A DNA stretch of 64,000 bases from Chalara sp. BL73 (Eukaryota; Ascomycota; Leotiomycetes; Helotiales), in NCBI GenBank assembly GCA_918026815.1, contig CAKJVC010000068.1, positions 1,736,001-1,800,000 on the forward strand, written 5' to 3'. Each line of letters starts with the position of its first letter. Position 1 is the first letter of the stretch. The position numbers and the translations under genes are program-made. The notes beneath the pieces were generated by a model, which did not search any database, was not told where the DNA came from, and was given only the letters and a program-made list of their open reading frames with translations. Of this stretch, positions 24,392-34,297 are shown piece by piece.

Positions 24392-26047
24392 CTATTCAGA
24401 ATCAGAATTATCAAGCTCAATTCTATTATTTTCGCATATTCGTACGTTGTGCCTAAATTCCCCGTACATTTTACATCGTCGTTGTTGCAGTCCGCTAACT
24501 TTCGTACGACTACTAGTTTGAACTAAATCAGTCTGTAATTGCGCGTTAACGTCAATTTGAGCTTGAAAATCTTGCGCTTCTTGTAAACTAAGTAATTCTT
24601 CGTTTTGAATTCGACGTTTTTTCGTACGACGGCGTCGGCTAAGTTCATTATTTGCTTTGCGCAATACAGCGTTTTCTTCGCGTAACAAAACCAGTTCGTA
24701 GATTGCACGCGTTGTACTTTTTGCAAACTGATTTACATTTAACAAAAGCGCGGTTAGCAAGCTATTTTGATATCGTACGATCTTTTTTTTTATATATTTA
24801 GTATGTAATTGCGTTTCGATTACGTTGTGCAGCGTTTTTGGCTTTTATACTACAGGCAGATCGGATGAAGTTAGCGGCGGAGTTAGCGTAGAAACTCGAA
24901 TATTAAACTGTGAAATCACATATTGCGGATCGTACGGCACTAAACCAGTTCCGCGGAATCCTTCTCGAATGTTTGACTCTGTAAGTGCTGCACAAAACGC
25001 AGCGTGAAATGCAGAAAAAAAGTTTTTTTTCGAAATGTGAGTAATATGCGCACGCATCAATTTTTCAATTTCAGCGCTGTACGAACGTTTTAAAGCTCGA
25101 AAACACTCAATATCAAAAAGTTGAAGCTTGTGAAACGAATAAGCAAGCATATATAAAGTAATAATGTTGTAATTTTTGCAATATAGCTCAAAATCGGTCG
25201 AATAATAACTTTCGTGTCCGTCAAGAATCAAAAGTCGATATTCACTTTTTGTACGAAGTTTTGTATGTCGATTAAAGTGCTGAATCTAATTTAAACTTCG
25301 CTTATTTGTAGTCTAGCTATTTGCAGTTACTGCAATAACTCAATTGTGCAGCAATTGGCTATTTTCGTACTAAGACGACAAGTAAGTTTTGCTCGCAACA
25401 ATAATATATAGCGGCACTGCAAATCTATTTGCACTGATTTCTTGAATAACTGTAAACTATTCTTAATTGCTTTGCTGCTTCGTACGAGCTTTTTTTTTGC
25501 GTTCAGCGCTTGTTACAATTATTTCGAACGATATTTGGCTTATTAAAAACTCTGTTTCGTTAAAGTTATATATATCCGTTTCAAGAATTCCGTGCTTGTT
25601 AATTGTGTTTCGTACAAAGCGAAACTACGCATTATACGCGTTTGGATCTTCGCATTTGGCTTTTTAATAATCAATTTAACGATTAAAACGCGTCCGCAAT
25701 TGTGATTGTCGTCGTACGAAGTTCGTAGTCCAGTTCTTTCCGACGCGTTGCGCGTTTCGGTCCGCAAGCAGTCGATTTGCTATATCTTCAACACAACTAA
25801 CTCGAAAAAGAAATAATCGCGAATTCAAGTCAAGAATATGTCGTACGATTGTTTCTTTTTCTAACAAAGTTAGTTTTCGATTCCGAGGAATAATATCGCG
25901 TCGTGCAAATGTTCCGTGTAGTTTATTAAATAGTGTCGTACAAGGCACATTATATATCCGCGCAACAACTCTAATCTTTAACCGTGGGTTATTTTTAAAA
26001 GCTTTTACAGCTAATACAAGATCAAACTCTTTCCACGTACGGCTCAT
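24392..26047 (-). pseudogene. RIP-mutated Fot1/pogo transposase
   Basis: From the ATG at 26047: an N-terminal psq/CENP-B-like helix-turn-helix (WKEFDLVLAVKAFKNNPRLK, ARIYNVPCTTLFNKLHG), a second HTH region (KLTLLEKETIVRHILDL ... NRLLADRNAQRVGKNWTTNF), then the DDE_1 domain. First catalytic block reads DIYNFNETEFLIS, where the family has DETG: Asp has become Asn and Gly has become Glu, both G-to-A. The second block LILDGHESYYSTDFELYCK and the third HKLQLFDIECFRALKRSY keep their Asp. NIREGFRGTGLVPYDPQYV and a basic C-terminal segment (LSRRRRTKKRRIQNEELLS) follow. In-frame stops at CAA-to-TAA and TGG-to-TAG positions interrupt it several times. Inactive copy. Confidence 0.88.
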
Positions 26048-26091
26048 TTTTGTAAAAAAAGTTATTGTGGTTTAAAATCAAAAGTTCGTAC

Positions 26092-26145
26092 GCCAAGAAA
26101 AATTGGCCAACTCGCTTGTGTGGCCAACTCGCTTGTGAACTACGT
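26092..26145. repeat. Right terminal inverted repeat of the Fot1/pogo element
   Basis: Begins GCCAAGAAAAATTGG and ends CTTGTGAACTACGT; exact reverse complement of 24286-24339, followed by the TA target dinucleotide. Confidence 0.92.
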
Positions 26146-26147
26146 TA

Positions 26148-29100
26148 TCTTTAAAAAGTATATTTTTTTGTTTATTAATATTTAATTTTTCTTGAAAAAA
26201 GAATTTTTTACTAAAAACACTAGTAGCTAATATAGCTAAATAGCGCTTAGCTATATTAGCTAATACTAGAAAATTAGATTTATTTAATTTCCAATAAGCT
26301 AGTAGTTTTACTTATTAAAAATAATTAGTATAATATTATTTATTTATTTAATAAAAAGAATAATAACTTATTTGTTTACTAAATTTTTTTTTTTGAAAAT
26401 ATAAATTAAGTTTTTCTAATATATTATTTTTACTAGCTTTTAAATATATATCGTTTTTTTTTTATTATTATATATATTTAAATTTTCTAGTTGAAAAAAT
26501 TTACTAAAGTGATTTTTAAAAAAGCTATTATAATAGTTTGATTTTTTTTTATTAAATAGTTAATAATTTAATTAAACTTTTAATATAAAAAAATTGATTT
26601 ACAAAAAGTACTTTTTTTTTAATATTCGCATTAAGTTTATTATTTGCTTTTTATTAAAGTTTAAAGCTTTTAAGCTTTTTTTTTTAATTCTAAAATTTAA
26701 TAATAAACTTATATATAAAAATTTATTTCAAATAGTAAAGCTAATATATTGTTCTTTAAAATAATATTTTCGTAACTTAGCAATTTTTAAGTTAATTGCT
26801 TTTTTAAATATAAAATATCGCTAAAAAAATATTAGTAAAATACTTAATAATAGTTTAATTAAAAAAAACTTACTTTTAATTTTTTTTGTAATTTTTTTAG
26901 CTGTAAATATATATTATATATAATAAGAATTATATAATATATAGTTGAATAAGTATTTGTTTGTAGTTTATTTGTAGTTTTAACAAATACTTTTAATATG
27001 TTTAAAATATATTTTAAATATAATTTTTCTTTTTTTGTAATTAATAATTTTTTATTTTTAAAAGCTTTATAATTAGAATTATTAATAATAATACTAATAA
27101 ACTTATAAATAATAAAAAAATTATTAATTATATTATAAATAAAAAACTACTAAGTAGCATTATTTAAAAATAAATTAATAAATATTTTTTAATAATAATA
27201 AAAATTAAATAATTACTTACTTAACTGTAGCATATTATATTTTTCAATATTAGCAGTTTTAATTTAAGCTTTTAAGTCAGTTTTATTATTATAGCTATAT
27301 TTAAAAACTATTATAATAAGTCTGACTTTTTTTTAAATTGAAAATGTTTTAATATTTGTAAAATTTATTAAATTATATTAGTATTATTAATAAAAAGTAT
27401 AAATTAATAAATTAAAACTTACTTAAAAATTTATTTTCTTTTTGTAATTCATCGTTTTTTATAGCTTTTATTAATATATTATTATTTATATTATTAAATA
27501 CTTTAATAATAAACTTTAATATATTTTAAACGGCTATATTAAGCATATATGTACAACAAGCTATATTTCTTTGAAATTTAAGCGTTTTTAGTTCGTAAGC
27601 TTTTTTAAAGCTTAATAAAAAAGTATTATTAAAAAAAGCATTATTTTTAGTAATACTAAATAAAAATTATTAGTATAAATTTTTTATAATAACATTTAAA
27701 ATATTATTACTTACTTTTTAATATTATATTTAATATTAAAGTCTTTTAAAGTTTTTAATAAAACTTGACATATATAAATTTTTGAATGCTTATTTTTAAG
27801 TTTAGCTATTTGTAATAAATAAAACTTTAACTTAAAGCTATTATTTATATAATGTTTATTAAATAATTAATAAATTTTTTAAATATAATTAAATAATAAA
27901 TTGTAAAAAAAAATTTATATAGTAATACTTAAATAAGCATTTTAATTAAATGCTGTTTAAGCATTTAAAATAAAGCTAAAAAAGCTTTTATTTTTTTTAT
28001 GTTTAATAAGCTTATTTTTAAAGTTATTAAAAAAGCTTAAATATAAAAATTTTAATTTTTCTGTAATTATATTTCTATTAATAATAAAAATATCTTTATT
28101 AAATATTAGTATTTTTTTTAAAACTTATAAGTAATTTAAAAAAAATATTGCTTACTTTTTACAATATTTTAATAGCTTTTTAAAAGATATACTAAAACAT
28201 ATATTAAAAACTAAATTATTAAATAATAAAAAGTTTAAAACTTTAGTTTTAAATTTTTTATTATCAAAAAAATTAATAGCTTTTTTTTTAGCTTTATTAG
28301 TTGCAAATAAGTCGGTTATATTAGCTTGTTTAATAAATACTAGCTTTTTGTTTAAACTAGTATTTGCTTAAAAACTTATAATATAAATAAATTAGTATAA
28401 ATTATGTTAAATTTATTAAAAATAAAAAAAACTTACTATTAAAGTTTTTTTTTATAATTTTTAAAAAAAACTAGCTTATAATTCCGTTTATAGTATATAA
28501 TATAGTTACTAGTTTAATAAAAAACATTTTGTTTTAAAAAATTTTTACTATTTTTTAATAATTAGTTATTAATTTCTTTTATAATATAATATAAAATAAA
28601 ATAAAATAAAAAACTTACTTGCACTTTTTTTAAATATATATAACAGTAACTGTTTAAAGCTTATTTTTATTTTTTTAAAGTTCGTTTAAAATTTTAATAA
28701 AATAGCTTTTTTTAAAAATAGTAAGTTAGTTTTTAAAAAACTAAAAATCAAAACTATTTTATAGCTGATTTGTTCGTGCAGAAATAATATAAAATATTTT
28801 TAAATAAATATATATATAGTTTATATATATAAGTGTTAAATATAAAAGTATAAAAGTATATAGTTTTGTTATAAGTTATACTTTAAAATAGTAGTAGTAA
28901 AATTTCTAATAAAAAATTAAAGTAATATATAGTTTTTTTTTTTTCTAGTAAATTCTATAAACTATTTAATTTCTAATAAATAATAAAAATATAATATTAG
29001 TAATCAATAGTTTATAAGCAATAGTAGCTTTTAGAATAATCTAGTTTTATTATTATTAATTAAAGAAAATAATAGAAATAAATAGTAATATTTAAATATT

Positions 29101-29320
29101 TCTAGAAAGTTCTAAAAGTATTAGTCAGTTTAAAAAACCTAAAAGCTTATTTATTGGCCTAAATATACTCGCTTATTTACGCAAAGCTTAGTAATATACT
29201 AGTTAGTTAATTAATTTTTTCTTAATTAAATTAAATTAAATTAAATTATAAATTAATTAACCAAAAAAAAAATTAAATTAAATTAAATTATATATAAATA
29301 ATTTAATTTAATTTAATCAA
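26148..29320. other. Extremely AT-rich tract
   Basis: About 3.2 kb of almost pure A/T with isolated G/C, many TTAATTAA-type palindromes and homopolymer runs, and no protein frame of note. It is the right-hand body of the hAT-like insertion and looks like the end state of repeated C-to-T mutation. I see no surviving transposase motif. Confidence 0.7.
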
Positions 29321-29331
29321 ATGCAACACTG

Positions 29332-29339
29332 CGAGTTGG
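29332..29339. repeat. Target-site duplication, right copy (CGAGTTGG)
   Basis: Identical to 23996-24003 and directly abuts the right terminal repeat of the AT-rich insertion. Confidence 0.8.
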
Positions 29340-29475
29340 TAGAATCGCGTCGTTTGGATTTCTGCATACGTTGTGATTTTGAAGACAATCGTTCAGCTAA
29401 CTTGTTGCCAGGTTGAAAGGCTCTTCAGCTTTTGCTTCTGGGCGTATTTCATTATTTAATAACGATAATTCTGGA

Positions 29476-31281
29476 GAAATTTGTCAGAGCCCCCTACCTA
29501 TTAATTACACAGGCTACAGTTTGTTGTAGAGCACTATGTGGGGTGGTCATATATGGCTTGTGGGTTTAACTATTACACCCAGCTGAACCCCCACCGTACC
29601 AATTCCGGATCCACAAGCCAAGCTAACGTTTCAACCACATACACCATACCAGATTTGCGGCCATAAGGATGATGTGGGAACTCCACTTCAAGAGAAAGGA
29701 AGAGCCTGTATAGGAATATGAAGAATTATCAGGAATCTACCTTGCAAGGTCAAGATGTACTGTAGAAGACTTGTGTCTTCTTTTCCTGAAGCATTCAAGT
29801 TATTTCAGCCATAATGTGGCGTGGAGGCGGCTACACTTTTTCCTCTGTGAATGAGCAAATTTAGCCGAGGATAATTTGTTGATCCCAGGCTGGTCCTTTC
29901 TCCGAACGAAAACCTATCCCTTTGAGTAAAACATTAATTTAATCGCTGGTAGCTTAAGTCATTACTAATTGCTATCTGCATCTAGATTTAGGTCACAAAG
30001 CTCTACCAATAATTTAATGGGTGAGGCAAATAAAGCTGGGCTGAAGAGGGACAAGGTTTGACAATTGCAACGCGATTGCTGAGCCTTTGTTTCATTTATT
30101 TAAAGTATCCTTCATACTGAAGAAATAGAAGTCACCCAACACATGAATGATGCATTACCAATAGTGTAGTATTATGCTGTTTTGTGATTTGGTTGACATA
30201 GGTAGGTATAAATAAGGACCTCATGTTTTACAAGGATGTTGGTTGGTTCCTCCAAGTTAACTTTCAGGAGTTCATGCAGCAAATACGATGTGAACCCCTT
30301 TAACGTCAAAACTTCAAAACTTGACCTTATTGCCGTGATTGCCAACCACGTAGGACCACATAACCAACCTGAAGCCGTTGGGGAACGAGCCATCAACACA
30401 CTGAGTCCAAGGATGCATTATTCTAATACGGTAGCGATGACGACATGTGCCGGTCCATAACCTCCACTAGCCCTCTACCGTATACTAGCTCCCCACTTGT
30501 ATGCTAGCTCTCCACTTGTGCTAGCTCCCCATCTGTACTAGCTCTCCACCTGGACGAGCTGTCATACAATCATGTGATTATATGCCACGGACCAATTGTG
30601 TGGGCACCTCTATTTGTACAAAAATATTTTTAGGACCAAAATACGTTATTACAAGTAAATCATTAGTTACCCTGTTGGGTTATCACAAGAACGCTGTTTG
30701 TACGAATGGAATGTTTTTATTGTAATTCAATTTAAGTACCACGGGTTGAGGAACAAGCCCGATTCGTCAAAGGTGATATAACTAAATCAACGCGTTTACA
30801 GCTGTATTTTTCAAGACTAAGTGTAAACTAAATATGCTGTATCTGTTGCCTTTTAATTTTTTGAACAGATTACATCATGAACAGGTAGGAAATGCAACTC
30901 TGCTGGGTATTGGTTGAAGGAGTGAACTTTGACGCGTAGATGGTGGAGACAAACCCCAGTTCTTGGATTACTTTAGCCGCCTCAAAGTGAATAATTAATT
31001 ATGCAAACCACAGGCAAGCAAATGCATTTACTGCATTCATAACGGGTTCCTGCATTTGATCTATGGATCTTGACTCGTCATCCGCATGCGGAGTGACCGG
31101 ATTTGGGCCGATGAACTACTGTGGTGACGTGTGTGTATCTACAATTTGGAGTTTGCTGAGAGTTAGCATCCATGGGCATCATTTAGATATATAACACCAT
31201 GACCCGTCAAACAAGCTTAGCCAAGACGCATACGACACATCCAAGTCACTATCTTCTTGAAAAAGAACAGACGAACTAATA
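29476..31281. other. Intergenic interval
   Basis: No gene recognised. It holds four imperfect 17-19-bp tandem units at 30483-30552. The first part may still include decayed 5' HET sequence. Confidence 0.4.
30483..30552. repeat. Four-copy minisatellite (17-19 bp units)
   Basis: TACTAGCTCCCCACTTGTA, TGCTAGCTCTCCACTTG, TGCTAGCTCCCCATCTG and TACTAGCTCTCCACCTG in direct tandem. Differences are mostly C/T transitions. Confidence 0.75.
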
Positions 31282-32364
31282 ATGTTGGCTGCTTTTCCCA
31301 CTATCCTCTTGGCCTCAGCCCCTCTGGTGGCAGCGTTTGCCCCCGGCCTGGAAGTAGCCTACTCCTTGGAACGAGCAACTCAGGGCATCGCCATCTCTGC
31401 CGACGGCCGCAAGTTCCTATCACAACGCTACTCCACGAGTGACCCTCCGCAGGCTGTGGAGCTCCTCAGCGATAATACAACGGTGTTGTACCCGGACGCG
31501 GGATGGAACTCATACAACTCCAGCAACTCGAGCTCGGACCCACTGACAACATTCGTCAGCATTGACGGCGCGCGGATCGGGCCGGATGGGCGCTACTGGG
31601 TGGTCGATGGAGGCTCGCAGGGCATCAACGGCTCGACTAAGCTGGTGGGTGTCAACCTAACCACCAACGCTGTTGACAAGATCTACTACCTCGACGATAT
31701 CAAGGCTGCCTCCAGCGGTATTGACGATGTGCGATTCAACGCGGCTGGTAATATTGCTTACCTTAGCGACACAGCTGGTGCATTGCTTGTGCTAGACCTA
31801 GCGACAGGCGACGGGGTGCGCGTGCTCGTTGATGACCCCTCGGCCATAGCCTGGTTCCCGATGGCGTACAATGGCACTCTGGTACCTGGCTATGGGGCCA
31901 GCGGCAGCACGCTCTCAGTCGGCCTGGACCAGATGGAGGTGTCGCCAGACGGTGTCTACTTGTACTATCAGCCCTGCAACGGCGGCCTGTTTCGTATTGA
32001 GACGGCCTACGTCGACGCCTCCCTGACCAACGCCACGCTAGCCGCATCCCTCAGCGACTACGTTGAGCCCTTCGCCATAACACCAAGCACTGGCGGTAGC
32101 ACTATTGATGCCGACGGTAACATCTACATCAGCGATACCAACCTGCTCGCTATCTGGAAGGTCACCCCCGAGGGTCGGGCAACCATCCTGGTCCAGGACG
32201 ACGCCTTGGTATGGACGGACCTCATGTGGGTTACGCCCGACAAGAAACTCTGGTTACCCGCCTCCCAGATGCGCCCCGGTGCCAACGGTCTGATGGCAGC
32301 GAGTCCTAACTACATCTTCACTTATCCAATAGACGCTGGCCCATCACCCATCGACCACGCCTGA
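31282..32364 (+). CDS. Major royal jelly protein/yellow-like secreted beta-propeller
   Basis: Single exon, 360 aa. Signal peptide MLAAFPTILLASAPLVAAFA. The mature chain has the repeated blade signatures of MRJP/yellow proteins: QGIAISADGRKFLSQRY, DGARIGPDGRYWVVDGG, LDDIKAASSGIDDVRFNAAG, VSPDGVYLYYQP, STIDADGNIYISDTNLLAIW and the C-terminal WTDLMWVTPDKKLWLPASQM. About eight N-x-S/T sites. Fungal members are secreted and of largely unknown role. The gene is intronless and markedly richer in G and C (especially third positions) than its surroundings, which are AT-leaning and transposon-laden. That contrast suggests recent acquisition or a gene spared from RIP; either is inference. Start chosen at the ATG directly preceding the signal peptide. 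Confidence 0.9.
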   Translation: MLAAFPTILLASAPLVAAFAPGLEVAYSLERATQGIAISADGRKFLSQRYSTSDPPQAVELLSDNTTVLYPDAGWNSYNSSNSSSDPLTTFVSIDGARIGPDGRYWVVDGGSQGINGSTKLVGVNLTTNAVDKIYYLDDIKAASSGIDDVRFNAAGNIAYLSDTAGALLVLDLATGDGVRVLVDDPSAIAWFPMAYNGTLVPGYGASGSTLSVGLDQMEVSPDGVYLYYQPCNGGLFRIETAYVDASLTNATLAASLSDYVEPFAITPSTGGSTIDADGNIYISDTNLLAIWKVTPEGRATILVQDDALVWTDLMWVTPDKKLWLPASQMRPGANGLMAASPNYIFTYPIDAGPSPIDHA

Positions 32365-34297
32365 GTGTCTTTATTTGGTGGATTATGTGGAACCAGTGGT
32401 CATATTAGGGCTTAACGCTAAACCATATATACCTTAGTCGGGGGCCTCTTTTTAATGGTGTATTTTAAAATACTCCCCAATTGTACCCTACAGCTCCTTA
32501 GATTGGTAGCTGTGACGAACTCAGATACTGGGGTCGTGGGAACACCAGAGAACGTGTATTATACATATAGACTATTGCCCCCATGGCTTGGCTGGCCGGA
32601 ATAAAATTTATCAACATCACCCTTGCCTTTTTTTCATCTCCTGTTCTCTTTAGCTTTAGATTCTTGTATCTAGGACAGCCCACCCAATGAATTCCTACCA
32701 TACTTTTCTTGTCACATTGCCTCCTGAACCCACACAGAGCCGCTTCAAATGTTTCGCGATTCCAGTAATCCCCTTAATGGAAAAGGCATTGCGTGTAGTG
32801 AGTAGCAAGTGAGCATGAAGCTCGCTCCTTTAAGTTTGCAATATCCTATTCCCGACGCCTAAAGCGAGACTTGCTGGGTACATGAAGGTGCTAAGGGTTA
32901 GTCGGGGTGACAAGGAAATGGGATTAACATTTACGGTATTGGATGTCGTCTCTCCATGTCTGGATGTCCGATATAGCAAACTGAGTCGTTGCTGGAATAG
33001 CGGCTATATTTGTTGCCCATGTCTCTGGGTTGGATAAAACTTTCCGCCCTAGGTAGATGGCGGGGCTGCCTCTTCTTGTGCCTCTTCTTGTGTCTGTTTA
33101 TGCCAGCATTTGTGTTCAGTGACGTCTCATCCCGTCTATCGGAAAATTGCTCGACAGTTTCCCTTGCTTGCCTGTGGGCACATAGGTCCAATTTGGCTGC
33201 CCTACTCAGTTGGACGCATCCGCTGAGCTGTATCATACCTGTAAGTAGCCGCTCCAACACCGCCGCTTCTCTCCGTTTGAAGGCATCGTATGTGGCACTT
33301 TTATGACTGCCTCATAATACCGTGTCCATCTGCTTGGCAATTCTTCATCCTCCCTTGGGTAGGGTCTTCTTTCCTACCACATTGCTCCTGCAGTGTTTAT
33401 TTTTGTAGAAATCGGTCATTGAAATCATTCAAAAGCCGCTAAAGAAAGCAGGTAGATTACAAGGGTGCAGGAAAGTCAATAAATTCAAACAGCAGTGGCC
33501 ACTGATTCCAGACACTCACTAATGTAAGCAACTCCTCCTCTTTGATACCTTTTCTAGACCACCGTCACGACAATCACAACATGAATGCTTTTCGCTCTGG
33601 TATATTCCGATATTGGCCACGAGCCAAGGTACTTCCGGACAGCCAGGCCCTTTTAGTAGCAAGAAAGCATTCTGGAATCCTCCGTAGCTACTTCCATGTG
33701 ACAGGACGCGGGAGAGCAATTATGTGAGAAATAGGCACTATTGGCTAAAGGATCTGATATGAGAATCTGTGGAAATATCACAACAATAGATTATATTTTA
33801 TAGAGATCAATTAGTTACAGATCTACTCTGTGATATCTATCACTCTTATATGGCCCGTAGCAAGCGTAATAAAGAGATGGCCGCAGGTGGCTGTAATCTT
33901 AGATCAAAGATGTCTTGGCTTTCTATTATGTAAGCCGATTCTTGACAAATTAGGGCTTAGAGCTATTGTGTTGTTGCTTTATATACTTTTTGTTTTCAGA
34001 TATGTTACTATTTTTATATTTTACGACCATTTACTCTAGGTTTACTCTGTCTAACTTATATATTAGCAGCGGTAAGAGGAATAGACTGACCTTAATGCCA
34101 AAGTGAAATTGAGCGCGGACAACGGAAGCAGCGCCTAGACACTTACAGGAGTAGCGCAAATAGTAGCCAGAATCCAGAATTGACCCAACGCCACAAAACG
34201 CCATGCTGAATCCGACCAGAACTTCACCTCTAGCCTTCTAGGCCCGCCCCTCCGCAATGAAGTGAATACCTTATAAACAACAGATTTATATAAAACC
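32365..34297. other. Intergenic interval
   Basis: No convincing gene. A short TGCCTCTTCTTG-type tandem lies near 33065-33095. Confidence 0.4.

Larger units (their letters stand above)
24286..26145 (-). mobile_element. Fot1/pogo-type DNA transposon (Tc1/mariner superfamily)
   Basis: A 1860-bp element bounded by TA dinucleotides (24284-24285 and 26146-26147), with 54-bp perfect terminal inverted repeats at 24286-24339 and 26092-26145. Each terminal repeat contains two tandem copies of the 17-mer CACAAGCGAGTTGGCCA, a likely pair of transposase-binding sites. Length, TA target and the encoded HTH-DDE protein fit Fot1/pogo elements. It sits entirely within the older AT-rich insertion, so it arrived second. 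Confidence 0.92.
24004..29331. mobile_element. 5.3-kb AT-rich insertion with hAT-like ends
   Basis: Perfect 11-bp terminal inverted repeats CAGTGTTGCAT (24004-24014) and ATGCAACACTG (29321-29331) are bounded by an identical 8-bp direct repeat CGAGTTGG (23996-24003 and 29332-29339). Eight-bp duplications and CAGTG-type ends are the hallmark of the hAT superfamily. The duplication lies inside the HET reading frame, and removing the element plus one copy restores the frame, which proves insertion. The interior is extremely AT-rich with subterminal TTAAATTAAATT tracts and no surviving transposase frame of its own. It carries a nested Fot1/pogo element at 24286-26145. The hAT label rests on ends only. 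Confidence 0.78.
22798..29475 (-). pseudogene. HET-domain (heterokaryon incompatibility) pseudogene, split by a transposon
   Basis: Reading leftward from about 29475, the minus strand gives EEPFNLATS, a stop where Trp is expected, LNDCLQNHNVCRNPNDAILP-TR. The frame resumes beyond the insertion (24004-29331) at 23995 as VVEVGEEESGI, then [49 protein letters not shown]-stop-ALQERLLSRIML, IISEYSSRFLTELQDKLP, APSWPWASIE, and the tail GKLVIETSSVEGTVAW ... VQRYVTDWDAPV with a stop at 22798. These are the ordered HET core motifs (AVSY.CW-like, LPKT.RDA, RYLW.DALCI.Q, ALQERLLS, APSWSWAS-like). Many in-frame stops are TGG-to-TAG, and frameshifts are present. HET proteins trigger non-self recognition cell death between hyphae; this copy cannot be functional. 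Confidence 0.85.

Noticed and set aside
30483..30552. Regular repeats as a CRISPR-like array
   Set aside because: Units abut directly with no spacers, and the genome is eukaryotic; it is a minisatellite.
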